From the NCBI RefSeq assembly GCF_004795105.1, contig NZ_SSBL01000013.1, positions 62,001 to 126,000 of the forward strand: 64,000 nt of DNA, in the 5' to 3' direction. This document shows, one piece after another, positions 8,245-16,123 of the stretch (within the stretch, counting starts at the first letter, position 1; every line of letters starts with the position of its first letter). A program made the position numbers and the translations under genes. This stretch comes from Streptomyces sp. A0642. Lineage in GTDB: Bacteria; Actinomycetota; Actinomycetes; Streptomycetales; Streptomycetaceae. The notes below the pieces were generated by a model. It was not told where the DNA came from. It saw only the letters and a list, made by a program, of their open reading frames with translations, and ran no database searches.

Positions 8245-9182
8245 TCGCTCTCTGCCGCGATCCGGTCGAGGGCCTGCTGGAGGTCGTCGGGGTAGGTGCT
8301 GGAGAACTCCACCCAGCTGCCGTCCGACGGGTGCTCGAAGCCGAGCCGGACCGCGTGCAGCCACTGCCGGGTCAGGCCGAGGCGCTTGGCCATCGTCGGG
8401 TCGGCGCCGTAGGTCAGGTCACCGACGCAGGGGTGGCGGTGGGCGGACATGTGGACCCGGATCTGGTGGGTGCGGCCCGTCTCCAGCTTGATGTCCAGGA
8501 GGCTGGCGGCGCGGTAGGCCTCGATGAGGTCGTAGTGCGTCACGGAGGGCTTGCCCTCGGCGACGACGGCCCACTTGTAGTCGTGGGTGGGGTGGCGCCC
8601 GATGGGGGCGTCGATGGTGCCGCTCATCGGGTCCGGGTGGCCCTGGACCAGCGCGTGGTACTTCTTGTCGACGACCCGGTCGCGGAACTGGGCCTTCAGC
8701 AGGGTGTAGGCGCGCTCGGACTTGGCGACGACCATCAGCCCGGAGGTGCCGACGTCGAGCCGGTGCACGATGCCCTGGCGCTCGGCGGCGCCCGAGGTGG
8801 AGATCCGGTACCCGGCCGCGGCGAGACCGCCGATGACGGTGGTGCCGGTCCAGCCCGGGCTCGGGTGCGCGGCGACACCGACCGGCTTCATGATCACGAC
8901 GATGTCGTCGTCGTCGTGGACGATCTCCATGCCCTCGACGGGCTCGGCGACGATCTGCACCGGAGCGGGAGCCTGCGGCATCTCCACTTCCAGCCAGGCA
9001 CCGCCCCGGACCCGCTCGGACTTCCCGACCACCGAACCGTCCACCTGCACCTTCCCGGCGGCGGCCAGCTCTGCGGCCTTGGTGCGGGAGAAGCCGAACA
9101 TGCGGGAGATGGCGGCGTCGACGCGCTCGCCTTCCAGGCCATCGGGGACGGGCAGGGTGCGGACCTCGGGTTGCGTACTCAC
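8241..9182 (-). CDS. rluD: RluA-family rRNA pseudouridine synthase (RluD-like)
   Basis: 313 residues. An N-terminal S4 RNA-binding domain (about 15-75; RTKAAELAAAGKVQVDG) is followed by the catalytic domain with H-R-L-D-V-G-T-S-G, whose Asp is the catalytic nucleophile. Downstream motifs include K-K-Y-H-A-L and G-R-T-H-Q-I-R-V-H, all standard for the RluA family. RluD homologues modify helix 69 of 23S rRNA; the exact target here is inferred. The start chosen is GTG (VSTQPEVRTL). A longer frame upstream runs into the lspA region and has no matching family sequence. It is 41 bases downstream of lspA and overlaps the GNAT start by four bases. Confidence 0.92.
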   Translation of the reverse strand: MSTQPEVRTLPVPDGLEGERVDAAISRMFGFSRTKAAELAAAGKVQVDGSVVGKSERVRGGAWLEVEMPQAPAPVQIVAEPVEGMEIVHDDDDIVVIMKPVGVAAHPSPGWTGTTVIGGLAAAGYRISTSGAAERQGIVHRLDVGTSGLMVVAKSERAYTLLKAQFRDRVVDKKYHALVQGHPDPMSGTIDAPIGRHPTHDYKWAVVAEGKPSVTHYDLIEAYRAASLLDIKLETGRTHQIRVHMSAHRHPCVGDLTYGADPTMAKRLGLTRQWLHAVRLGFEHPSDGSWVEFSSTYPDDLQQALDRIAAESE

Positions 9183-9223
9183 CTGTCGAGTATGCCTTGT
9201 CGCGGCCGGGGGCCTGACCGGCC

Positions 9224-9877
9224 TCAGTCCTTGTGGACGGTGCCGTCGGGATCGAGGCCCTTGAAGGAGAGCAGCACGATCAGGATGCCGCCGCAGACGA
9301 TCGCGGAGTCCGCCAGGTTGAAGACGGCGAAGTGCGCCGGGGCGATGAAGTCCACCACCGCGCCCTCGAACACACCCGGTGAGCGGAAGACGCGGTCGGT
9401 GAGGTTGCCGAGGGCGCCGCCGAGCAGCAGGCCGAGCGCGATCGCCCACGGCAGGCTGTACAGCTTGCGTGCGAGCCGGGCGATGACCACGATGACGGTC
9501 GCCGCGATGATGGTGAAGATGATCGTGAAGGCCTCACCGAGGCCGAAGGCGGCTCCCGCGTTGCGGATCGCGTCGAGCCGGAGCCAGTCGCCGAAGATCT
9601 CGATCGGCTCGTGGTGCTCCAGCTTCGCGACCACGAGCATCTTGCTGCCGAGGTCGAGCAGGTAGGCGAGGACGGCGACGCAGAAGAGCAGGACGATCCG
9701 GCGACGGCGCGTGGCCGGCGACCGGTCGACCGTGCTCTCCCCGTCCCCGGCGTCCCGGCCGTCCGGCTCGACGGACTCGGGGGAGCCGCTCTCCGCCGGC
9801 TTCTCGTGCCCGGCCCCCTCGTGTCCCTCGGCCTCGGGGATGTCCGGCGTACCGATGATGCGCTCCGCCTCTGCCAC
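9224..9877 (-). CDS. lspA: Lipoprotein signal peptidase (SPase II)
   Basis: 217 residues. An aspartyl membrane protease that removes signal peptides from diacylglyceryl-prolipoproteins. Four membrane helices are visible, with the family motifs N-A-G-A-A-F-G, G-N-L-T-D-R, V-V-D-F and F-N-L-A-D-S; the Asp of VVDF and of NLAD form the catalytic pair. It carries an acidic, disordered N-terminal extension of about 55 residues before the first helix, longer than in E. coli but usual in Streptomyces. The GTG start is preceded by GAGGGA. It sits between the traR/dksA-like gene and rluD, matching the frequent lspA-rluD pairing in bacteria. Confidence 0.95.
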   Translation of the reverse strand: MAEAERIIGTPDIPEAEGHEGAGHEKPAESGSPESVEPDGRDAGDGESTVDRSPATRRRRIVLLFCVAVLAYLLDLGSKMLVVAKLEHHEPIEIFGDWLRLDAIRNAGAAFGLGEAFTIIFTIIAATVIVVIARLARKLYSLPWAIALGLLLGGALGNLTDRVFRSPGVFEGAVVDFIAPAHFAVFNLADSAIVCGGILIVLLSFKGLDPDGTVHKD

Positions 9878-9934
9878 GTGAGTCCCTCAACCTAGTTCCC
9901 GACTGAGGACGAGGGTACGACACACCACCAGGGA

Positions 9935-10762
9935 TCAGCCGCGTCGCTCCTGCTTCTGTTTGTCCTCGACGCAGAGGGTGGCCCGGGGGAACGCCTGCAT
10001 GCGCGCCTTGCCGATCGGGTTGCCGCAGATCTCGCAGAGTCCGTAGGTGCCCGCGTCGAGCCGGGCCAGCGCCCGTTCGGTCTGCTCCAGCATCTCCTGG
10101 GCGTTGGCGGCGAGCGACATCTCGTGTTCGCGGGTGATGTTCTTGGTGCCGGTGTCCGCCTCGTCGTCACCCGCCCCGTCGCCGGAGTCGCGCATCAGCC
10201 CGGCCAGCGCCAGGCCCGACGCCTCCAGCTCGTTGCGCAGCCGCGTGATCTCGCCGGTCAGCTCGGTGTGGGCGGCGGCGACCTCCTCCGGCGTCCAGGG
10301 GTCCTCTCCCGGCCGTACGGCCAGTTCCCCGGGGACTGTCGCGGCGGCCCGCGCCGGAGGCACGGGCGCCGTGCTCCGGCCGGCCGTCCGGGTCCTGGCC
10401 GCGCTCTTCTTGGCTACCACCGTGTGGGCTCCCGTCTCCTCGGCGGCCTCGGCCGCCCCTGTGGCCGCGTCGGCGGCCTTCTTCGAAGGCTTCCCGGCCG
10501 TGGTCTGCCCGGCCGCGCTCTTCTTCGCCGCGGTCTTCTTCGCGGCCTTCTTGGTCGCCGTCTTCTTGGCCGCCGTTTTCGGGGCGGCCTTCCTCGTGGT
10601 CGTGGCGGCAGCGGCGGTCGTCACGGCCGCGTGCTCCGGACCGGTCCGCGCGTCCGCCTCGGATCCGCCGTCCCGACCGGTCTCTCCCGTCGTCTCCGCG
10701 GCTGCCGCGCCCGTGGATGCGGCTGACGCCGTCTTCTCTGCGGCGGTCTTCTTCGCCACCAT
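9935..10762 (-). CDS. TraR/DksA-family zinc-finger protein with histone-H1-like Lys/Ala tail
   Basis: 275 residues. The C-terminal ~130 residues form a DksA/TraR-type module: a helical coiled-coil region (about 165-235) and a zinc finger reading C-E-I-C, then 17 residues, then C-V-E-D. Family members normally end CxxC, so the fourth ligand position is Asp here. The N-terminal half is low complexity, with KTAAKK/TKKAAKK repeats typical of histone H1-like or HU-tail sequences that bind DNA or RNA non-specifically. DksA-like proteins act in the RNA polymerase secondary channel. The ATG at 10762 has GAAGGGG upstream; an in-frame ATG at 10783 would add seven residues. It heads the minus-strand unit with lspA and is divergent from ileS. 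Confidence 0.88.
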   Translation of the reverse strand: MVAKKTAAEKTASAASTGAAAAETTGETGRDGGSEADARTGPEHAAVTTAAAATTTRKAAPKTAAKKTATKKAAKKTAAKKSAAGQTTAGKPSKKAADAATGAAEAAEETGAHTVVAKKSAARTRTAGRSTAPVPPARAAATVPGELAVRPGEDPWTPEEVAAAHTELTGEITRLRNELEASGLALAGLMRDSGDGAGDDEADTGTKNITREHEMSLAANAQEMLEQTERALARLDAGTYGLCEICGNPIGKARMQAFPRATLCVEDKQKQERRG

Positions 10763-11047
10763 GGCCGCGGCCCCTTCACGCATTGTGATCTTGCACGCGA
10801 GTCGTGCTGGGACGATAAATCGACCCCAGCCCCGCGGCAACGGGGCACGCCGCCGCATCGCCCCTCCCCGTGTCCGGATCACCGCTCGCCTGAAACCGTT
10901 GTGCCCAGCTCCCCGCCCGGTAATCCGCCTTCCGGCGGCCCGCCGGGCGGCGCCGGGATCCGGAACGCCCCGTCTGGCCATTCGGGTCACGCCGGGCCGC
11001 CGGAAATCCGGTCGGCCACCGCCGCCGCGGGCCCGTACACTGGCCTC
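10763..11047. promoter_or_regulatory. Divergent promoter region, traR/dksA-like gene versus ileS
   Basis: About 285 bases without a gene. TACACT at 11036-11041 is a plausible -10 box for the ileS leader, placing the RNA start near 11047-11048, just before the first T-box stem. I do not see a matching strong -35. The promoter for the minus-strand traR/dksA-like gene must also lie here, but I cannot place it. Confidence 0.45.
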
Positions 11048-11334
11048 AGCGAGAGGCATGGATGGGACGAGTAGCGTCGTACGCAGCCCAGAGCGACCCG
11101 GGGACGGTGGAAGCCCGGGGGCGAGCGCGTCGTGAAGATCACCCCGGAGCCGCCGGAAGAACGCCTTGGACCGTGGGCACCGCCCACGGACCCCGGGCCA
11201 GTAGAACCGGCATCGCACCCCAATGAGGGGGCCGCGGGCGGCACGTCCGGGGCCAAGGAGGGTGGTACCGCGGGAGCCGGCATCGGTTCTCGTCCCTCCG
11301 ACGGAAGTGGAAGACGTCCGCCGGAGGAAGCCCG
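11048..11334 (+). promoter_or_regulatory. T-box riboswitch of ileS (tRNA-Ile sensing, translational type)
   Basis: The leader holds the diagnostic T-box sequence TGGTACCGCG (11263-11272), whose TGGT can pair with the 3' ACCA of uncharged tRNA-Ile. The Stem I specifier loop shows AGTA (11070-11073) opposite GAA (11134-11136), the loop-E pattern, followed by the isoleucine codon ATC (11138-11140) and A. A perfect 8-bp hairpin lies at 11171-11189. Two exclusive foldings are visible: GGAGGG (11257-11262) with CCCTCC (11294-11299), or CCTCCGACGG (11295-11304) with CCGCCGGAGG (11318-11327), the latter burying the ileS ribosome site. Uncharged tRNA would favour the first and release translation. The class is known for actinobacterial ileS; the pairing here is read by eye. 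Confidence 0.92.
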
Positions 11335-11335
11335 C

Positions 11336-14300
11336 ATGACATCGCCGCAGTACCGCCAGGTACCCGCCCAGGTCGACCTGCCCGCGCTCGAGCACGCCGT
11401 GCTCGACTTCTGGCGCGAGAACAAGGTCTTCGACCGGAGCCTCGAACAGTCCGAGGGCCGCCCCGAGTGGGTCTTCTACGAAGGCCCGCCGACCGCCAAC
11501 GGCATGCCGGGCGCCCACCACATCGAGGCCCGCGTCTTCAAGGACGTCTTCCCGCGCTTCCGCACCATGCAGGGCTACCACGTCGGCCGCAAGGCCGGCT
11601 GGGACTGTCACGGTCTGCCGGTCGAGCTCGCGGTCGAGAAGGAGCTGGGCTTCAACGGCAAGAAGGACATCGAGGCGTACGGCATCGCCGAGTTCAACGC
11701 CAAGTGCCGCGAGTCCGTGACCCGGCACACCGACGCCTTCAGCGAGCTCACGACCCGGATGGGCTACTGGGTCGACCTCGACGACGCGTACCGCACGATG
11801 GACCCGGAGTACGTCGAGTCCGTCTGGTGGTCGCTGAAGGAGATCTTCAACAAGGGCCTGCTCACCCAGGACCACCGCGTCGCCCCCTGGTGCCCGCGCT
11901 GCGGCACCGGCCTCTCCGACCACGAGCTGGCGCAGGGGTACGAGACGGTCGTCGACCCCTCCGTCTTCGTACGCTTCCCGTTGACCTCCGGTCCGCTGGC
12001 CGGCGAGGCGGCCCTCCTGGTCTGGACGACGACCCCCTGGACCCTCGTCTCCAACACCGCCGTCGCCGCGCACCCCGAGGTCGAGTACGTCGTCGCGACG
12101 AACGGCGAGGAGAAGCTCGTCGTCGCCCGGCCGCTCGTCGAGAAGGCGCTCGGCGAGGGCTGGGAGCTCACCGGGCAGTCCTTCACCGGCAGCGAGATGG
12201 AGCGCTGGACCTACGAGCGCCCGTTCACGCTGATCGACTTCCCGGCCGAGGCGCACTACGTCGTCAACGCCGCGTACGTGACGACCGAGGACGGTACGGG
12301 TCTGGTCCACCAGTCCCCCGCCTTCGGCGCCGAAGACCTCCTGGTCTGCAAGGCGTACGGTCTCCCGGTGGTCAACCCGGTCCGCCCCGACGGCACCTTC
12401 GAGGAGGATGTGCCGCTGGTCGGCGGCGTCTTCTTCAAGAAGGCCGACGAGGCGCTCACCGAGGGCCTGGCCGCCCGCGGCAAGCTCTTCCGGCACGTCC
12501 CGTACGAGCACAGCTACCCGCACTGCTGGCGCTGCCACACCGCGCTGCTCTACTACGCGCAGCCGTCCTGGTACATCCGCACCACCGCGGTCAAGGACCG
12601 GCTCCTGGAGGAGAACGAGAAGACCAACTGGTTCCCGGACTCGGTCAAGAACGGCCGGTACGGCGACTGGCTGGACAACAACATCGACTGGGCCCTGTCC
12701 CGCAACCGCTACTGGGGCACGCCGCTGCCGATCTGGCGCTGCGAGGACGACCACCTCACCTGCGTCGGCTCGCGCGCCGAGCTGACCGAGCTCACCGGCA
12801 CCGACCTGTCCGGGCTCGACCCGCACCGGCCCTTCATCGACGAGATCACGTTCACCTGCTCGCACGAGAACTGCCAGCTGGAGGCGTACCGCGTCCCCGA
12901 GGTCATCGACGCCTGGTACGACTCGGGCTCGATGCCGTTCGCGCAGTGGGGCTACCCGTACAAGAACAAGGAAGTCTTCGAGAGCCGCTACCCGGCGCAG
13001 TTCATCTCGGAGGCCATCGACCAGACGCGCGGGTGGTTCTACACGCTGATGGCGGTCGGCACGCTCGTCTTCGACAAGTCGAGTTACGAGAACGTGGTGT
13101 GCCTGGGCCACATCCTCGCCGAGGACGGCCGCAAGATGTCCAAGCACCTGGGCAACACGCTCGACCCGATCCCGCTGATGGACCAGCACGGGGCCGACGC
13201 GGTCCGCTGGTTCATGGCGGCGGGCGGCTCGCCGTGGGCGGCGCGCCGCGTCGGCCACGGCACGATCCAGGAGGTCGTCCGCAAGACGCTCCTCACGTAC
13301 TGGAACACGGTCGCCTTCCAGGCCCTGTACGCCCGTACGTCGAACTGGGCGCCCTCGGCCGCCGACCCGGCGCCGGCCGACCGCACGGTGCTGGACCGCT
13401 GGCTGCTGAGCGAGCTGAACGCCCTGGTGGACCAGGTCACCCAGGCGCTGGAGGGCTACGACACCCAGCGCGCCGGCAAGCTGCTGTCCTCGTTCGTCGA
13501 CGACCTGTCCAACTGGTACGTCCGCCGCTCCCGCCGCCGCTTCTGGCAGGGCGACAAGGCGGCGCTGCGCACCCTGCACGACGTCGTCGAGACGGTCACC
13601 CGGCTGATGGCCCCGCTGACCCCGTTCATCACCGAGCGGGTCTGGCAGGACCTGGTCACGCCGGTCACCCCGGACGCCCCCGAGTCGGTCCACCTCGCCT
13701 CGTGGCCGAAGGCCGACCTGTCGGCGATCGACCCGGCCCTCTCCACGCAGATGGCCCTGGTCCGCCGCCTGGTCGAGCTGGGGCGCGCCACGCGTGCCGA
13801 GTCGGGCGTCAAGACCCGCCAGCCGCTGTCCCGCGCCCTGGTCGCGGTCTCGGGTTTCGAGTCCCTCTCCCCCGAGCTGCACGGCCAGATCACGGAGGAA
13901 CTGAACGTCTCCTCCCTGGCCTCCCTGTCCGAGGTGGGCGGTTCGCTGGTCGACACGACGGCGAAGGCGAACTTCCGGGCGCTGGGCAAGCGCTTCGGCA
14001 AGGGCGTCCAGGCGGTGGCGAAGGCCGTCGCGAACGCGGACGCGGCGGCGCTCTCGCTGGCCCTGCGCGAGGGCACGGCGTCGGTCGAGGTCGACGGGGA
14101 ACAGGTCACCCTGGGCCCCGACGAGGTCATCATCACGGAGACGCCGCGCGAGGGCTGGTCGGTCGCGTCCGACTCCGGCGCGACGGTCGCCCTGGACCTG
14201 GAGATCACCCCGGAGCTCCGGCGGGCGGGCCTGGCCCGTGACGCGATCCGCCTGATCCAGGAGGCGCGCAAGAACAGCGGCCTGGACGTGGCCGACCGCA

Positions 14301-14485
14301 TCGCCGTCCGCTGGACCACCACCTCCCCCGCGACGGCCGAGGCCCTCACCGAGCACGCCTCGCTGATCGCGGACGAGGTCCTCGCCGTGGACTACGCGCA
14401 GGGCGAGGCGGACGCCTCCTTCGGAGAGCCCTTCGAGGACGAGGGCCTGTCCCTGACGTTCCGCCTCCGCAAGACGGAGCGGTAA
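11336..14485 (+). CDS. ileS: Isoleucyl-tRNA synthetase, IleRS2-like with G-A-H-H signature
   Basis: 1049 residues. A class I synthetase charging tRNA-Ile. The Rossmann domain starts YEGPPTANGMPGAHH: the usual H-x-G-H signature is replaced by G59-A-H-H62. K-M-S-K-H is at 600-604. The editing (CP1) domain lies between, with WTTTPWT and the zinc-type C-P-R-C and C-W-R-C elements, and the C-terminal half holds the anticodon-binding helical domain. Length over 1000 and the WDCHGLPVE motif suit the eukaryote-like IleRS2 branch. The start is ATG 11336 behind GGAGGA; the frame stays open upstream to a GTG at 11132, but that stretch is the T-box RNA. Translation is expected to rise when isoleucine is scarce. 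Confidence 0.95.
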   Translation: MTSPQYRQVPAQVDLPALEHAVLDFWRENKVFDRSLEQSEGRPEWVFYEGPPTANGMPGAHHIEARVFKDVFPRFRTMQGYHVGRKAGWDCHGLPVELAVEKELGFNGKKDIEAYGIAEFNAKCRESVTRHTDAFSELTTRMGYWVDLDDAYRTMDPEYVESVWWSLKEIFNKGLLTQDHRVAPWCPRCGTGLSDHELAQGYETVVDPSVFVRFPLTSGPLAGEAALLVWTTTPWTLVSNTAVAAHPEVEYVVATNGEEKLVVARPLVEKALGEGWELTGQSFTGSEMERWTYERPFTLIDFPAEAHYVVNAAYVTTEDGTGLVHQSPAFGAEDLLVCKAYGLPVVNPVRPDGTFEEDVPLVGGVFFKKADEALTEGLAARGKLFRHVPYEHSYPHCWRCHTALLYYAQPSWYIRTTAVKDRLLEENEKTNWFPDSVKNGRYGDWLDNNIDWALSRNRYWGTPLPIWRCEDDHLTCVGSRAELTELTGTDLSGLDPHRPFIDEITFTCSHENCQLEAYRVPEVIDAWYDSGSMPFAQWGYPYKNKEVFESRYPAQFISEAIDQTRGWFYTLMAVGTLVFDKSSYENVVCLGHILAEDGRKMSKHLGNTLDPIPLMDQHGADAVRWFMAAGGSPWAARRVGHGTIQEVVRKTLLTYWNTVAFQALYARTSNWAPSAADPAPADRTVLDRWLLSELNALVDQVTQALEGYDTQRAGKLLSSFVDDLSNWYVRRSRRRFWQGDKAALRTLHDVVETVTRLMAPLTPFITERVWQDLVTPVTPDAPESVHLASWPKADLSAIDPALSTQMALVRRLVELGRATRAESGVKTRQPLSRALVAVSGFESLSPELHGQITEELNVSSLASLSEVGGSLVDTTAKANFRALGKRFGKGVQAVAKAVANADAAALSLALREGTASVEVDGEQVTLGPDEVIITETPREGWSVASDSGATVALDLEITPELRRAGLARDAIRLIQEARKNSGLDVADRIAVRWTTTSPATAEALTEHASLIADEVLAVDYAQGEADASFGEPFEDEGLSLTFRLRKTER

Positions 14486-14497
14486 CCGCAGCACACG

Positions 14498-14530
14498 AGG
14501 GCCCGGCCGGACACGCTCCGGCCGGGCCCT
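14498..14530 (+). terminator. ileS terminator
   Basis: A perfect 14-bp stem (AGGGCCCGGCCGGA, arms 14498-14511 and 14517-14530) with a 5-nt loop, 12 bases after the ileS stop. Confidence 0.88.
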
Positions 14531-14562
14531 TGGCTGTTCCCCCGCACCATCAAGCCTGCCGC

Positions 14563-14740
14563 TCCAGCCCCTCCGACGCGGGCTCCCTTCCAGCCCCCGC
14601 ACGATCACGCCCTGCCCTTCCAGCCCCCGGCGAGGGCGCCGTCCCAGCCCCTCCGGCAAGGGCGCCGATCCAGCCCCTCCGGCGATTGAGGAGCGGGGTC
14701 CGGGGCGGAGCCCCGGTTACGGGAAGGGGCGGGTAGGGGA
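14563..14740. repeat. Dispersed Streptomyces-type intergenic repeat with truncated copies
   Basis: Five iterations of a CCAGCCCC(T/C)(C/G)-type motif start near 14563, 14589, 14619, 14642 and 14669. The last continues into GGCGATTGAGGAGCGGGG, TCCGGGGCGGAGCCCCGG and a G-rich tail. The final full-length form resembles a sequence family I recognise as scattered in many Streptomyces intergenic regions downstream of genes. It has partial palindromy (CTCC...GGAG, CGGGG...CCCCG). The function is unknown; it may be structural in RNA or simply a mobile or recombinogenic repeat. Confidence 0.6.
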
Positions 14741-14759
14741 ACGAGGCCCCGCGCAGCGG

Positions 14760-14822
14760 CCCATGGCCCACGGCCCACGGCCCACGGCCCACGGCCCACG
14801 GCCCACGGCCCACGGCCCACGG
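14760..14822. repeat. Heptanucleotide tandem repeat, 9 copies of CCCACGG
   Basis: Nine consecutive 7-bp units: the first is CCCATGG, the other eight are identical CCCACGG. It lies in the intergenic region between the convergent ileS and divIVA genes. As a perfect short repeat it is likely to vary in copy number between strains. Confidence 0.95.
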
Positions 14823-14852
14823 CAAAGGACCGGCCTCCGGCCCCCGGGCCAC

Positions 14853-14899
14853 GGCAAAGGGCCGGGCCCCGGGGAATCCCCGGGGCCCGGCCCTTTGCC
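14853..14899 (-). terminator. Very strong terminator of the divIVA unit
   Basis: A perfect 22-bp inverted repeat (arms 14853-14874 and 14878-14899, beginning GGCAAAGGGCC) with a 3-nt loop, 35 bases past the divIVA stop. It ends the whole leftward dcw transcript and would also block read-through from ileS. Confidence 0.93.
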
Positions 14900-14934
14900 T
14901 GCCGACGGCTACGCGCTCAGCGAGCGCGCACCGC

Positions 14935-16074
14935 TCAGTTGTCGTCCTCGTCGATCAGGAACCCGCGCATCGGCGACGGCGCCTGCTGCATCGGCTGCGG
15001 CGCCTGCGGCCGCACCGGCGCCATCGGCTGGGTCATCGCCGGTGACATCTGCTGCTGGCCACCGTAGGAGGGCCCACCGCCCATGGACGGGTTGCCGCCC
15101 ATCTGCTGGTTGCCGTGACCGCCGTGGTTGCCGCCCATGGTGTGACCCATGGCGCCGGCGCCGGCCGGGGCCAGCGAGGGCGACGGCGGCAGCGAGGCGG
15201 CAGCCGGCGTCCGCGGCGGAGCCAGCGAGTCGTCGGCCTGGGTCTCCAGCTGACGCAGCTGGCTCTCCAGGTAGGACTTCAGACGGGTCCGGTACTCGCG
15301 CTCGAAGCCGCGCAGGTCCTCGACCTTGCGCTCCAGCGTCGCGCGGGCGGACTCCAGCGAGCCCATCGCCACGCGGTGCTTCTCCTGCGCGTCCCGCTCC
15401 AGCGCGTCAGCCTTGGCACGCGCGTCGCGCTCCAGGCCCTCGGCACGGCTGCGCGCCTCGCCGACGATCTTGTTGGCCTCGGAACGGGCCTCCGCGATCG
15501 CCTGGTCGGCGGTCTGCTGCGCCAGGGACAGGACACGGGCGGCGCTGTCGCCGCCGGGGCCCTGCTGCTGCATCTGCGGCGGCTGCTGCTGCTGCATCTG
15601 CTGCATCTGCTGCTGCTGCGGGTTGTGACCCATGGGGCCGCCCATCGGGCCGCCCATGGGACCGCCCTGCATCGGGCCGGGGCCGTGCGGGCCCTGCGGA
15701 CCGGGGCCGTGCGGACCCTGGGGTCCGTGGCCACTGGGACCGGCCGGCAGCTGAGGAGCTCCACCGGGCAGCTGGGGGGGACCCATCTGCGGGGGCTGCT
15801 GCTGGACCGGCGGACCAGATATGGCGGCGGGCACAGGTGCACCGGGACGGTCCTGCGGCTCCGGCTTGCGCATGCCTTGCTGCTGCTGGTTCTGCGCGGC
15901 GGCACGCGTGGCGGCGGCCAGCTTGGCGCGCAGGTCCTCGTTCTCACGGAGCAGGCGGGTCAGCTCGGACTCGACCTCGTCGAGGAAGGCGTCAACCTCG
16001 TCCTCGTCATAGCCTTCTCGGAGGCGGACCGTCGTGAACTGCTTGTTCCGCACGTCCTCGGGGGTCAGCGGCAT
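14935..16074 (-). CDS. divIVA: DivIVA, polar growth determinant
   Basis: 379 residues. A cytoplasmic coiled-coil scaffold that marks negatively curved membrane at hyphal tips and is needed for tip growth in Streptomyces. The N-terminal lipid-binding domain is clear (MPLTPEDVRNKQFTTVRLREGYDEDEVDAFLDEVE, residues 1-35), with the first coiled coil to about 62. A Pro/Gln/Gly/Met-rich linker (about 63-175, many QQQ and GPM repeats) leads to a long second coiled coil (about 178-285) and a Gly/Met/Gln-rich tail ending IDEDDN. This split coiled-coil architecture is typical for Streptomyces DivIVA. It is separated from yggT by 49 bases, so it may be cotranscribed as well as having its own promoter. 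Confidence 0.96.
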   Translation of the reverse strand: MPLTPEDVRNKQFTTVRLREGYDEDEVDAFLDEVESELTRLLRENEDLRAKLAAATRAAAQNQQQQGMRKPEPQDRPGAPVPAAISGPPVQQQPPQMGPPQLPGGAPQLPAGPSGHGPQGPHGPGPQGPHGPGPMQGGPMGGPMGGPMGHNPQQQQMQQMQQQQPPQMQQQGPGGDSAARVLSLAQQTADQAIAEARSEANKIVGEARSRAEGLERDARAKADALERDAQEKHRVAMGSLESARATLERKVEDLRGFEREYRTRLKSYLESQLRQLETQADDSLAPPRTPAAASLPPSPSLAPAGAGAMGHTMGGNHGGHGNQQMGGNPSMGGGPSYGGQQQMSPAMTQPMAPVRPQAPQPMQQAPSPMRGFLIDEDDN

Positions 16075-16123
16075 CTCTTCTTCACCTCTACGTAGTCGTC
16101 GGCAGTCGGCAGGACCGTATCGC

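Noticed and set aside
10080..10760. Nucleoid protein (HU or histone-like) gene from the Lys/Ala repeats
   Set aside because: The repeats are in frame with a DksA/TraR zinc-finger domain, so they form the tail of that protein rather than a separate gene.
11132..11335. GTG start giving IleRS a 68-residue N-terminal extension
   Set aside because: The stretch is the T-box RNA, with specifier, T-box motif and sequestering helix. A ribosome site and the family N terminus are at 11336.
9935..14659. A single 1574-codon open frame on the minus strand through ileS
   Set aside because: Most of it is antisense to ileS and the T-box; only the last part (the TraR/DksA-like protein) has family sequence and a ribosome site. 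High third-position GC creates such frames.
14760..14822. CRISPR array
   Set aside because: The units are 7 bp with no spacers; it is a simple tandem repeat. The 32-bp array at 7680-7795 likewise has no spacers.
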